Origin: Klebsormidium nitens
Lineage: Eukaryota; Streptophyta; Klebsormidiophyceae; Klebsormidiales; Klebsormidiaceae
DNA length: 64,000 bases
Assembly: GCA_000708835.1 (NCBI GenBank)
Contig: DF237400.1
Span: 1-64,000, forward strand
Reading direction: 5' to 3'
The position numbers and the translations under genes were made by a program. The notes below the pieces were generated by a model. That model was not told the DNA's origin. It saw only the letters and a list, made by a program, of their open reading frames with translations, and searched no databases. Numbering within the stretch: position 1 is the first letter of the stretch; the number at the start of each line of letters is the position of its first letter. Below are positions 31,125 to 44,700 of the stretch, piece after piece.

Positions 31125-32718
31125 TTACTCTAATGTCTCTATGCTTCGTACAGCCAACGCCCCGTCTTCACTTGGTCGTTGATGATCTCTTCTCGCTAAG
31201 AACGTCCTTGCTTGGTTGTCTACTTGCCACAAGCTGCACTGCCAAAGAGCCGCGCCCTTATGGTCCCTCCAGACGGGCTCCTCCCCGAGCTTAGCGGCCG
31301 TCGTGCATTCGTTTTGGACACACCGGACGATGCTCCGGTCCGGCTCGTAGTAATCAGGAACCGCAACACAGCCAAGCGCCACATAACCGGAGGGAGGTCG
31401 AGGCCGCCAGATGGTGACCGGTTCTCGGGCTCCGCTGTCCGTGTCGCGCCAGATCTATCAAATGAGCGTAGAACCACGTTATAAGATGTTGGGTCGCCCA
31501 CACAAAATTTACGACAGTAATGTCGTTACTCGCTCTGAAGGGAATGTTTACGAGTCCGATGAGCAGCCTTGTAAGCCTTCATTGAAGTGGCTATGTGTTT
31601 GACTTCGATGAGCTTTCTTAACACGAGCTTGAGACAAGTGCCCCAGGAAGACCAAGAAGCAGCCAGTACTGCGAATCAGATACACGAGATCAAGCTATCA
31701 ACTATCTTGCGTTGAAATAATGGAGCCCGAGCGCGCAAATAAGCAGCCACCTGGCAAAACCAAGGACATCTCAGTGATAAACATCACAGCTTTATCTCAA
31801 CTTGAATAGATACTTTGCTCCAGAAAGGAGCATTCAACTAGCACGAGGCCTCTCAGAGCATGGCGCCACACGAGGTTATTCATCAGGTCCAGGTTCCCAG
31901 TCTGACATGCAACATGCAATCGGAAATGCCTGTTTTGAAAACCATACAAGGGTTTCGAGATGACGACCTACCAGATCGTATCCGACCGGTTGCGCGAACT
32001 GCCCGTTGGAGTCGTCCAGGTAGACCATGGCCATCTTGGGGGCGTCGTATCCTCGCTGCACCACGTCGCCCAGAACCACGTACCTGCGCCAAAGCGGAGC
32101 GCTTGTGCCTGGCGACGACAGGAGGCAGTGGCAGAGGCAAACTACGGCCTGCCTCTGTTTGCAGGTTTTGGAATGAGCTAAATAATATCTGATCCCCATA
32201 CTTGCGCGGCAAGTCAATAGAAGCTGACAACCAGCCACTGCGAGGCAGACTGGGAAGCAGCCCATTCGCATAAGTTGTGCTGCAGAAAGGCGTACTGGTG
32301 TGCCTGCGGCTTACCCGGCAGGCGCAATGGGCCGCCAGATGGACACAGTGTACCGCTTGCTCCAGGCAGCGCCCTGAAGCAGGAAAGCGGGGCGCGTAAG
32401 CAACAAGACAGGCTCCTTCTTCACATCACTGTCAAGGTTCTTTTTGAGGATTGCGCAGCGCTAAGATTTCTCCCAAGAACATTTGCAGTCGCCGTTTCGA
32501 GCTGGCAAGAGCATCTTAAGGCTACCGCGCCCAAAAAGTTGGCAGCTCACCTTGTCCCACCACATGAGCCGGAACTGGCGTACCAGCTTGCACGCCGGGG
32601 GGTCTGCGGCGGGCGCGCCCCCCTCCCCCAGGCCAGAGCGGCGGGACAGGTCGCCGGAGGCACGCCGCTTGTGCAGAGCCCCAGGGTTACTGCCAGTCCG
32701 CCGATGGCCAACCAGAGA
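31125..32718 (-). other. VPS13: VPS13 exons 47-50: terminal Vps62 module
   Basis: Exons 32718-32551, 32373-32315, 32083-31972, 31454-31125 (stop); residues ~4371-4592. The module reads LMWWDK, then RYTVSIWRPIAPAGYVVLGD, AQPVGYDL, and VTIWRPRPPSGYVALGCVAV. That is one more pair of the repeats found in the middle of the protein. A matching C-terminal copy occurs in Arabidopsis VPS13M2 as I recall it. The phase-consistent introns and lack of a start codon favour membership in VPS13 over a separate gene. Confidence 0.87.
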
Positions 32719-35700
32719 CTGCAAAGGACAAACCTTCTGGTCAGGATATTCGGCAAGCGATTGAATACTCATCCGGGGCCTGAGAATGGGTATACACTCA
32801 AGATCAGCATCTGGATCGGCAGCACCACTATACAGCCAGAAAGCCTGAAAGCTTCCAAAACGACCTCTAAATGCAGAAACAGGAGCACGACCCAGCAATT
32901 TTCGCAAGCCTCTGAGCGCGCGTCGCCTTCTGGTGGCTTCGATTCGCTTCTCACATCAGAGTGCACTGCGAGGCCGTGCTTGTCTTGCTCCTGGGTGGCA
33001 TCCGCCTGCAGGATGGCCTGCCCGGCGCCCCCCACGAGCGCCCCAAAGGTGGCCATGATCGGCACCGCGATGGGCGCCGCGGGGCCCGCCAGCAGCCCCA
33101 GGGCAGCCCCCGACACAGCGCCCGTGCTGGTGCCAGCGTACGGCTTGCGGGCAGTCCGCCGCTGGGAGTTCTGCACAACAACCGGCGCACGTGAGAGCTT
33201 AGGTACCCATCATATTCTGCCTTGGAAAAAGGCAACGTCGCGTTCTTCATTCGCGCCCATCAGCCAGACAAAGGCAAGTCTACAAACTGCTGAAATCGTG
33301 TTGCAGGAATCATTATTCGACTTTACTCAAAGAAGAGCCTTAAACACGACACCGTTCTCTAAGTTGTTTATAAGTCGTTATCTTCCATCAAAGAGAAATC
33401 AGTTCCGGCCGTAACTAATTCAAATCTGGTTTCACATGAAGAAGCCGCCGCAGCTCCTTTCCCGTCCGCTCACCAGCGCAGCGATGGTCGCCCGGTCCGG
33501 CCCGTACATCTCGTACGCTTGCTGTATCGCCTCCCGGATCTTGGCGGCTTCCGTGGTTCCCGGGTGGCACTTGACCACGCGCGCGATCTCCTTGGTGTCG
33601 AATAGGCGCGCGTCGTGGCTCCACGACCGCAGGTGCAGCACGACGCGCGAGTGCGGCGCGCCGGGGGGGTCGTGCTTGCTGTGGAGCAGCTCCGTGGTCA
33701 TCAGGTCCTCCCACGCCACGTGCCACGTGATGCTGCACGCCTCCTTCATCAGATCGGGCCGCTTGCCCGTCAGGGACAGGGGGTGCTGCACGAACGAAAG
33801 AGAGGCGCTGATGCTGGATGCCTTGAAAGGAAATGGGTCTCACAGAAGCTGGTGTTTCTACAAAAGAAAGCCAGGACCTCTGTACCAACGGTCGTTCTGA
33901 GTCTTAGAAGCTGAGATGGACGGAGCTCTGCTCAAGCAAGCCCTCTGAGCAGCGAACGACTGAGCGAGAGTCAAGAGAACAAGAAATTCTTCATCTCTTA
34001 TTTCTTCAGGTTACCCCAAAAGGGAATCCGAAACGTGCTATCCCAAAAGGGAATCCGAACCGCGCAGTCCTTGCTTTGAGCTCTAAAAAGGACGAAGATG
34101 TGGTTACCTGCAGCAGGAGGACCCGGCGGTGCGAGATGATGAGCGTGCGGTTCTTGGGCAGGTTGAAGTGGTCTTCGTAGGCGTCGCTGGTGGCGAACTT
34201 GGCCCGCTCCTTGAAGATGTCGTACTGCCCCAAATACGTCCCGCGCTCCGCCAGCTGCATCATCATCTGCACAAGACGGAAAGGCCGCCTCATGATGCGA
34301 GCGACAACTCATTGTCAAGTACGTGTTGCAAATTGAACAACAATCACAAGTCAGCCACGTCAACGAAGCAACAACCAACGTGCGTGGTCAACACATGCTC
34401 AAGGTTGGATTTAAAAGCGCCTCTCGCAGTTCCTCACCTGTCCTCGCGCCTTGTACTCGTCGTACGGCCGCAGGATGCTGTCGCCGCCAATGGCCCGCGG
34501 CAGGCGTGACCTGGCGAGCGCCTGCTCCGAGGTGATGGCGGCCGAGATCTTGCGCCCCTGCGCGTTGAAGCCATCCGTCGTCTTGGACACCAAGTCCAGC
34601 ACGCCGCTCATGGGCTGCGCGGCCGCGCCGATCACGCCGCGCGCCACGCCTGACGCGAAGCCCTCCAAGCCGCTGGCCTTGAAGCCTTCCACGGGCTTGG
34701 TCAGGATGCCCGTCACCCCGCGGAAGAGGCCCTTGGCAAATGCCTCACCGCCCTCGCGCAGGCCGTCGCCCAGGTCCTCCACCCCGCCCTTGGTCTCCTG
34801 GAAACAGGAGCACAGGGGAGATGGCTCAAGGAAGGAACGACAATCGTAAACAAGGGCAGACGCAGTACGTGCGTTCGATTCAAACGAGCATGCCAGTAAG
34901 AAACTGCACTTTGATATCTATTGAAATTGAACGCTAGATGCACCTCAGAAAGTACGGTCGGCCTTCAGGCCTTGTCTTACATCTTGGTTCCTTGGCTTAT
35001 AAAAGCATCTTGTAAACATCGGCTGGCAAGTGCATGGCAATCAGCACAGATCAGCAAAGGTGCCTCACTCGCAATTATCCTTCATTGTACATGTACCGCT
35101 GGCACGCTTCACCTACCTGTCTCTGCCTGCTGCGGATGAACTTTTTGTCCATGGACAGCGCCGCCGCGCCCTTGCTGAGGGTGCCCACGACGGAGCTGAG
35201 GTTCCCCAGGATGTCCAGCCCGGTCAGCAGGTGGAACGGCTGCCCCAGCAGGTCGTTGCGCGCGCCGCGCATCATGCTCTCCACCAGCTGGCTCTGCCGC
35301 ATGTGGATGTCCTCGCGCACGCGGCCCTGGAAGTTGAGCTGCAAAAAAAGAAGGGATATCAGTATGTATGTGTAGCGCAACCTTTAGGATTGCACCCAGT
35401 CAGGCCCGACTTTAACTTGGGTCACCGAGGTTTGGTGGCCCGAAAAATCTGGCGGGCAACCGTCCGAATCGTCCAGACGGACCAGGAAATAAGCCTTGCG
35501 TAGAGCAGCGCCGCTTCTCAAGCTTTGCCCCTCGTGGACCTGAAGCAGTTTGAATGGTAAAAGTTGGACGTGCTAGAGTTAAGTCAGGGTGACAGGCCGT
35601 CCAGCTAGCTTGTCGGCAATAACAAAACACCAAACCCTTGCCTTCGGATCGCAACAAAAAGGAAGCCTAACAAAAAGTTAGCAGGGTTATTGAGATCGTC

Positions 35701-38700
35701 TCAAAGTTGTCAACGATAACGCCTCAACCAGACCTGATGGTCAAGTCAATGAGATGCTCATGTGATGCGCTCTCGATCAGTCCCGTCACCTGCATTTCGT
35801 TGGTGTTGCCGATGCTGGTGACCAGCGTGGACCAGAAGCCGAGGATGCCGCGCGGGCGCTGCGCGGGTGCGAGCAGGAGCGTGAGCTTGAAGTGCAGGTC
35901 GGTGAGGTTGAGCAGGCCGATGCGCACGCGCGGGTCCACGGTGACGGACGTGCTGTGCTCCTCCACCAGGCGGCCCAGCTTCAGCCGCGACAGCATCTCC
36001 ACCAGCCGCCACAGGAGCGGCTCGTGAATGTTCAGCAGCCACGCCGACTCCGCAAACTGCGAGGGAAAACAACGTCTTGAGCGCGAGAATGAAAGTGGGC
36101 GAGCGCAAATGCAAACGAAACGACGAATAATGTTGAAACTTCAAATGGAAGTGCTTCGCAGTAGGTTCGCAGCGACCGGGGCAATCCGGGGCGACTTTCG
36201 GGAGCCATCTTTCACTTAGGTAGTCTCCGGGAGATCCAGTGGGAGAGACGCTCCGTTTACAGAAGCATTTATGTGAGCTTGAAAAGCCCTATTTCTTCTT
36301 TCCCTGAACCCTTTTGCAAGGGAGTCGTGAGATTTTCCACAGCCAAGACCACCCAGTGGGCATTCGCGCATTGTTCCCGTGCAGGCGCCGTTGCGGGGTG
36401 TGTGTGCCTCACCTGCACCCCGACGTAGGGGTACGTCTGCACCTGGTCGGCGGGCGCACTCTGCATGCTGAGCGTGACCTTGAGCACACACTCGGGCCGC
36501 ACGCCGTGCGTGGCCTCCTCGAGCGCCATGATGACCGGCATCGGCGTCAGCGCCAGCTGGTTGTCAATTTGGAGGCTGCCCACTTGCACCTCGAACCTGC
36601 GCGTAAGGGCCCCCGTCGTTCATTTGTGCGCGCGGCAGTCTTCACATGATAACGCGTCTCCTTGTGCGGAAACCAGAGCTGAACGGCTGCCTACACGGAA
36701 GCGGTAATCATGTACCAGTGCTTTCGAAGCATCAAGTCCCACCTAACTTCTTATTGTAGTCAGTAGCGTTGAGCTGTTGAGGTTCGACTGGCTCCAAGAA
36801 CGTCAAAGTGCAGAAATTCACAAACCTGGTGATTCCCCCCGCCAGTCCCGTTGAGTAGGCGACGCTGGCCCCGTGCATGGCGAGGAAGAGCAGCTCCTCG
36901 GGGCTGTGGTCCACAATGGAGATGCCCAAGTCGTGTATGTCGAACAGCATGTGGAACTCCATCTCCTTGCCGGCTTCGGCTCGGTTCAAGAGACCGGGCG
37001 CCTCGACTGCATCGCTGCTGGCGCCGAGGCCGGCAAAGGACGGGGTGCGTGAAACGATTGCCAGGTCACCTGCAGCAAGTCGAGCTTAAAGTCGGAAGTC
37101 CTCCTCTATGGTTCGTCCTTTGACTCTCGGAACGCCGAGGCCAATGGTCTCTATTGTCTACCAAAGCACTCCACCGATTCATGAGATGGTCAGCTCAATT
37201 CAAGCACTGTTTATCCAAGCATGGCAAGCATGGCAGTGACAGAAACGAACCGACCACTTGCAACCATGACCAAGACGAACAGCCCCCACGGGCTCGGGCC
37301 GCGCAGTCTCCTGAAAGGAAGAACCCAAAACAGGACTAGACGAAGACGTTGCGTTGAACCAAGTATCAAAAAGACGCACCGGTGCTGGGCTTCCAGTCCT
37401 CGACCCGCAGCACCATGGCCGCCCCCTCGCGGTAGACGCTGCAGTGCAGCGCGGCCACGGGCCCGCGCGTGGACGCGAGCGGCGGGTACTCGGCGACCTG
37501 GTCCAGGCCGTAGGAGCGCGCCGTGGCGGGGTCCGCGCCGTCCACCAGGACCTCCACCATGCGCTCGCGGAGCAGGTCCTCCCAGTTGAAGCTGGCGCTG
37601 CTGCCCGGCCGCAGACACACCCACGACGACTCGGCGCTGCCCTTCTGACGGAACCGGATGGGCAGCACCAACGACCGGTTCTCCAACCTGGGAGGATGTG
37701 AGAGCGAAAAATGAGCCATCCTCAGCTTTTCCATCATTTGCCCCGCGACCCACTTCGGATCTTATAAGAAGAAGTTCAGTGCTGCCAGAGGGACGAGTGC
37801 CTCAACTTCCACCACTTGAGGCGACTACACAATCTTGGGACCATCCTCACACCAGAAGTCTGCACTTACTGAAAGCAAGGGCCTTAAAGTGGCAAGGGGT
37901 CGACTTCAACGACATATTTCGTGTTTGGGGAAAACTATCGCAGAGCAAGGGCCCCTTGTTCGGGTGATTTTTTCAAATACGAGATAGCTGATTGGTTTTC
38001 GAAGGGCCAGAAACAACCGAATCCCGATGATCACGTTCCCGCTGGCTGTTGCGGTCACCTCAGAGCCGGCATGACTCACTTGTGGGGCCCATGCGCCGAG
38101 CACGCCCTGAAGACCACCGAGAAGCGCGAGGCCGCCACCCCGTTCCGGATCTCCGCTCGGATCATCTGGCGCGAGTTGTCGGCGACCGTGCGCAGCGTGA
38201 TGTGCAGCATGCCCTCCGCAGCCAAGCTGAACGGCTGGCTCCACCGGCTGCTGTCATTGCGCACCTGGAGAATAACACAAGCATTCGAAACCCTACGAAC
38301 TGCCTTCGCACGATGGCGAAGCATTCGAGTTCTCGTTGGCTCATATTTTCAGCATGTTGAGATCGCGCCTTTAATGCAAGCCTCTCGAGTAACGATGTCA
38401 AAGCAACGTCCCAGAAACAGGGTCAGTTGGTTACACTCACTTCTGGAGCCTACAATGAGGTTTCTTTTCAAGACGTGAGCTTGGCACTGGGGCTGGGTGA
38501 TTACCGCGCCGATCTCCAACCAACATCTAGCGGAATAGTCGCTAGTGCGTCCTTGTCCCTCACCTGCACCAGCTCTTGCTCGTAGATGGACCTCCAGAGC
38601 AGCGGCCGCGCCACGTCCGCGGGCCCCAGCACGTCCTCGTCGGGCACCGCGAGCTGCTTGATGTACAGCGTCTGGCCCAGCCGGTTGGTGAACACGGTGT

Positions 38701-41700
38701 GCGGCTGCAGCCGGATCACCTTGGTCCGCTCGTACCCGTACGACGACATCTCGATGCTCGCGGACAGCTTCGCGTACGTCCCGCTCGAGTTGACCGCGTT
38801 CAGGTCGATGCGGTCCAACTGCAAAGGCAGCACGTGCTGAATGTTAGACAGGCGTGGCAAGGCCTTTCACAACCAGGATCGACTCTTTGTTTCCAGAAAT
38901 AACTGTTGTAGGAGCAGGAGTCAAGCAAAGGCTTACGGATGCTGTAAACTGCATAACGGCACCAGACAGTTTCAGGCGCCAACAAGGTGCGGCTGATAGT
39001 GAGGTTCTGAAGTCGATAGTCGATGAATATCGAGGCCAACCGGTTTTAGTCTTAGACTCCCGTCGCGTTTAGCCGTACCCAATCCCGCCCAGTCTTGCGG
39101 AACAAGAAAATAGACAAACTGCTTGCAGCTCAAGGGCTTCCGACGCAATCCTGCCACTCCTTTTCGAAACAGGTTAGGTGCGGGTAAGCAGCCTGACCTG
39201 TTCCTCGAAGGCCCTGAAGGGGATGGCCATGCTGACGACGCCGTCGTGGCCCAGGCTGACGGCGAGGCCGACCCGGTCCGAGGTGGGCAGACTCAGCATG
39301 ACGGGCAGATCGTGCTGGTCCTCGATCGCCTCCAGGCTCTTCACGATGCGCTGCAGCGATGCGGCCGCGCTGCGCACCGCGGGCTTGGCGCTAGGCAGCC
39401 TCGGCGCTTTGCTGGCCTTGCCGACGTCCTCGACTTCGGTGAGGCGATACGACAGAGGGACGCCCGCCTCGTTCTTGAGCCAGTAGGGAACGTAGAGCCG
39501 CACTCGCTTGGCCGCCACGTCAGTTTCGCCCAGGTCGTGCTCGACGCTGATGCGAAGCCGGCGACCGCTGCGCGTGTTGGACACCATGAAGCTGCTCGGC
39601 AGCTCCGCCTCGATCCTGGTCGGGTCGCTGATCAACACCAAGTCGCGCTCAGGTTTCCAAGCTCCCTGAGGCCACCACGAGAGGAAGATCGGCCGCCGAA
39701 CGTCCACAGAGGAGATCTGTGTACTCGCGCCAGACTCGATGACCCCCCGCTGCCGAAGAACGGGAGCCGTCCGCTTTGGTTTCTCCCAGATCTGGTACTC
39801 AGCGCGCACAGGTAGCAGGTTGCTCACGGTCAGCGGAGCAGCCACCGTCAACCGCCAGTCTTGCACGGGGTTGTTCATCTCGCTGCGAAAAGCACACAAG
39901 CTAGATCAGGAACCGTAAAAGCGAAGCCCAGAGTGCCGGCGTATGTTGAGAAGAAGCGTCTGAATGTATGGAACCATCCTTCGCAATCTACAAAGAGGAC
40001 TCAGGACACTAAGATAAGCAGCCCCAGAAATTTGATGGCCTTTTCGCATGCACGAACATTCCCTACACAAGCATGGCAATCAGCACTAGCCGTCGTTTGA
40101 ATGCAGACCAAGAGCAGTTGTAGGGCCGCAATCAGCTTGAAGGAGCACACTGGTCAAAGCCTTGCTTCCGAATCGACCCAGGAGTACCTTCAAGTGACTC
40201 GAGCTTTCTCATTTTGGTGGGCCAGACAGTAGCTTGCTGATCTCACCTGAACGATGCTCGCAGATTGGACCAAACACCCGCAATACTCTGGAAACACCTC
40301 TCGATAAATTTACTATGCAGCCGTACCGCGATGTGTCTCACCTGTAGAGGATGGATGCGTCCGCTTCCATGCTGAGCCACGCCGGCCCGTGCGGCGCCTC
40401 TCCGCTCCTGGGCAGCGGGTTGCACAGCAGCAGCTCCTCCGTCTTGCTCAAGCTGCGCAGCTGGAACACGTTCCCTGGCACCCCGTCCTTGTTCTGCGCC
40501 GACGGCCCGCTGTTGAGCCGCGCCAGGCCGCCGCTGATGCCCCGCATGAGGCTGCCGCTGCCGCCGCCGTCGCTGCCGAGGCTCTCCTCCGGGTGGGCAA
40601 TCTCCGCCTTGGCCACGGGCCGGCCCCACGCGTGCCACGCCGCTGTCGGCCCGGCAGCAGACTGCGGCCGCACCTGGACAAGAAGGCGAGGAGGGCCCCG
40701 GTGAATCCTGGCTGAGCAGAATCTGTTCAAAGTGCCCCGCAAAGAATGAAGTGCAAGAACAGGCCCTAATGAAGAAACTGGTTGTCAATGAAAAATGTCT
40801 CTGGCATTCTGCGCGTGAATGAATCACCAGCAACCCTTCAATTTGAGCTTCCAAGCGGACTAGAGCACTGTGAGTTCCGTAAAGCTTTTTATGCGGTTGA
40901 AACTCGTCGAATACGAGCTCCTAGAGAAAGGTCCTTCTAAGGATTTTTCGCCATCAGCTTCTACAAAGCACTTACGGACATTGAAGAGTCTACAAGATTC
41001 GTACTTACTTGCACACAGAAATCTGAGCCAGGCCGCAAGCTGGTCCACGGCATGGAGATGGTACCACCACTGGGAACGACTCCCACTCCCAGCCGAGCGC
41101 CACCCTCCTCGTCGGACACCCGCCTGATACATGGAAGGACCTCAGAGTCAATGAAGGAACGACCAACGTTGCGCAGACTCCAAAATGCACCAGGAGCAAG
41201 GCCAACCAAGGTTGTTTGGCTTCTTCCTGTTTCGAGAACTCAAGAGCGTAGTGGGAACTGCCGGTTCGAAGGATGACGCGGAGAAGAAGTTGAATGAGTC
41301 AGGAACGGGCAGCATTCACGCTGAAGCCAAAGGAGCAGAGTATCAGCGTCATTGGCTTGCGGGCTGCGGAACAGCGTACCTCCTGGTTCTGATCCACCTC
41401 CTCCGCCGAGCAAAGTCGAAGGGGCCCTTCTTCCGGGACTTGACAGTGGGGGGTGGCCATCTCAGGCTTTTGAAGTCCATGTTGTAGGCCCAACCGTCGA
41501 TGTCGACGTACCCCACTTTGTCGACGTGCCAGTCCGAGCTCCACTCCCAGCCAGGCGGTAGCGGTATGTTTATGAAATCCTGGAAAAAAGTACAGAATTC
41601 AAGCCAAAAGTAGGTGTCAACAAAAGCCCGGCTTTTATGTACTCAACTTCAATATTTTTCGTAGCTCCTGAGACTAACGCTTGATCTGGTATAATCAGAC

Positions 41701-44700
41701 TTCTTCTTCTGACTTCGAAAGGCCAGCCTCGGTCAGTTTGGAATGCACGCTCAATTTGATTAAGGAATTTCTGCTCGTGAAACGCGCATTTGTCAGAAAG
41801 GAGGTGTATAAACGGAATTAACCGACAAGCCTAGAGGACGAAGACCTTGAAGCTCTACGTTGTAGCTCGAGCCACGATGCTGGCAGGCGCATCTAGGTTT
41901 CACCAGACTCGCCATCCGCTTCCTGTAGCGCCCACCCGCGTCCACGGTCCTGACCTGGCTCGACTGCCCGCCGTCCGCGGTGCTCCAGCGCGAGGGGTCC
42001 CCTGGCACGAAGTTGCCGGGCCACTTGGAGCCCCACCCCCGGATGGGCTGGTACCGCTGGTTCTCGAACTGCTCCTCCACCACCACCGCGGAGCCGTCCG
42101 CGGGGCTGTTCACGCTCGCGTCCGCGTGGTCCAGCAGCGCGCGCGGGCAGATGCACACCTCCAGCGCGCAGTCCAGCTCGTTGGCCAGCACCACCAGGCT
42201 GCGCAGCTCCACGAACTTGAGGCCCGCCTTCAGGACCACGTCCACCGCGAAGTGCGCGTCGCCCAGCCGCTCGGGATACGTGGTCAGCGCGAGCACCGAC
42301 CGGAGGGCCGTCCACGGGCCGTCCTCGCCTAGCCCCAGCTGCACCGAGCGCTGCAGCAGGCCCTCGTCCGCATCGCCCGTGCTCGACGACTTGAGGAACG
42401 CGAGAGCCACCTCGACTTGCCCCCCCGCCGGAGTCTTCTCCTGGTCGCCCACGACATGCAGCGGGAACGTCTTGACCGCCACCTCCGGCCAGGTGAAGCC
42501 CTTCCGCGGATCCAGGTGCTCCCGCACGACCTGCCACTTGTTCTGCTGCACTTCGCTGGCCTCGCTTACGGGGATCGACGCTGCGCCGACCGGCTCTCCG
42601 CGCCCCCCGTTGGCGGCCTGGTTCAGAACCGTGAGCTCGAGCTCCGACCTGCCAGCACCGGCGGGAATCTCGAACAGGAACACCTCGTCCCACCGCACGA
42701 CTGTCCTGCCCTGCACTTCCAAACCCGGCTCCACGCATCTCGTTCGCGCTCTTTGCGGCAGCACCTTCGACTCGCGACCCTTGCGCGGCTGGCCGCTTGA
42801 GAGCACCTCCAGAGCACACAAGTACTCCCGATCGCTGACGCCTGCTGCTCCGGGCAGGTCCCACCCAGCGGAAACGCGCACGGCCACAAACTGTCGAGGC
42901 GCCCTGGTTTCGTCTTGGTGCGTGAACCCTGCCGTGTAGAGCTCGGGGAAACGAGGCGGGGGAAGCCGCACGACTGCGCACTCACCCGCCGACAGCTGCT
43001 GGATGGACGAGTAGTCCGCGTCCACGGCTTGGACGAAGACGGTGAGGCCCAGCTTGTTCTCCATGGTCACCCGCGCGAAGTCGTCCTGGTCCAGCGCGGA
43101 GGACCCCTCCACGGCCACAGGACCGTCCGCCAAATCACCGCCAGACGCCAAGGCCTGAAAGAGAAAAGAGAGGAAATGTTTTCGAGCTGAATGCGCAATA
43201 GGTGATCCGAAGGTGATTCTGCGCATAATATTGAGCTGAGAGGAAAGAGAGCCACCTTCTCACATATTGCCTTAATATTGGCACCGCAATCATAAGAAGC
43301 ATCTTGCTGGTTTCTTCCTTGTAGCGGTCAGGACGATACAGTCTCACGCACAGTGAACAAGCTGAAACATTCCCGCCACCAACGGAACCACAACTGTCTC
43401 CATAGGAGAAAAGAACAATGAACCAAGCGTTCGATGAAGATGCCGTCGTCGAAATGAAACTTCGCTGTCAGTACGATTTGCAGTAAGCCAGTTTATCATA
43501 TTGCAACGGACTGCAAGGTGCTCAGTCGCAATTTTCGCTGTCAGCTTTGCACTAAGCGAGATAACCAATAAACGATTCTTGAATCAAGCTCGTATGGACG
43601 GTGTGCTGGTGCGGAGTCTTACTCGCATCCAACCTCAAAAAGATCAGCAGGCACACGCTTTGGCGATCGAGATTGGTGAGAGGTGAGAGTCTTTGGAAGC
43701 CAAAGAAACGAACCGCCGGGCAGTCTTAATTGCCCGGCATCGGATTCTAAACAAGAACTCTTTGCTCGACTGCGCTTACCATTTGCAGCTCCTTCCTGGC
43801 GTCCTCTTCGAGCTCCACGTTCCGCTTCCACGCCAGCTGCGCTGCCACCAGTGTCTCCACGCTGGCGCTGCTGACGTTGACGTTGATGACACTGCTGGCG
43901 GCGACCCGCAGGCGCGAGCCCGCGGGGAGGGCCTGCTCCGAGGGGTCGTTGTTGGACTCCCACTTGACCAGCCCCTCCCACGGCTCCACGGCGGGCTCCC
44001 ACGCATCCAGCTGGCTGTTGAACGTGGAGGCCGCCATGGACGTGATCATGACCGCGTTCATCAGCTCCGGTCGGCCGTGGGCCAGCAGGTTCGTGCCGCT
44101 GATGCTCACGTCAGCCACCGGGTTCATCTGCACAGCAGAGTGCGGTGACTGTCATCATGAATATTACCAGTCAAGACAGCAGAGCCATGAAAGTAGATCA
44201 GGCCGACTTGTTCCAAGAAAGACATAAAGGCCGCGTATTGCACGTGAAAAGATGGACGTTAAGCTTTTATTGTACGCTCCCGCGCTTTCGCTTGACCCGC
44301 TCACACTGGAGGCCTGAGCAACACACGTGGTACTGTAGAAAGGTAGCTCGAACAATGCGAACATGTCTCCTCAGGTGTCTGTGACGTTCACAGGAGGCGG
44401 GCCGCATATCAGCAGTCAAAAGCAGATGGGAATCCGCAGAGGTCGGCAGACGAACACAGCCGCAGGCCTTCCAGCGAGATGGAAAACCGAAAGAAGTCAA
44501 AACTTACCAGTCCGGAGAAGTCGTCAAAAGCCGTGATTGACATTCGGCCGGTCTTGACCTCCATGGCGATGTTCTCCGGCAGCTTTGGCTTTCCCAGCTC
44601 CGCCAAGCCAAAGGCCATGCGCCATGGGGGAGGCTTCAGATCGCTCCGCACCATGAAGGTTCCGGCTTGGTTCTCCACCCGCCAGAAGCTGCACGACGAT

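Noticed and set aside
31125-33170. Separate Vps62 gene downstream of VPS13
   Set aside because: No start codon or promoter separates it, splice phases run on from exon 33785-33474, and plant VPS13M2 has a similar C-terminal module.
41893-42981. 362-codon minus-strand Arg/Gly/Ala-rich ORF
   Set aside because: Out-of-frame shadow of the long GC-rich VPS13 exon 43154-41955.
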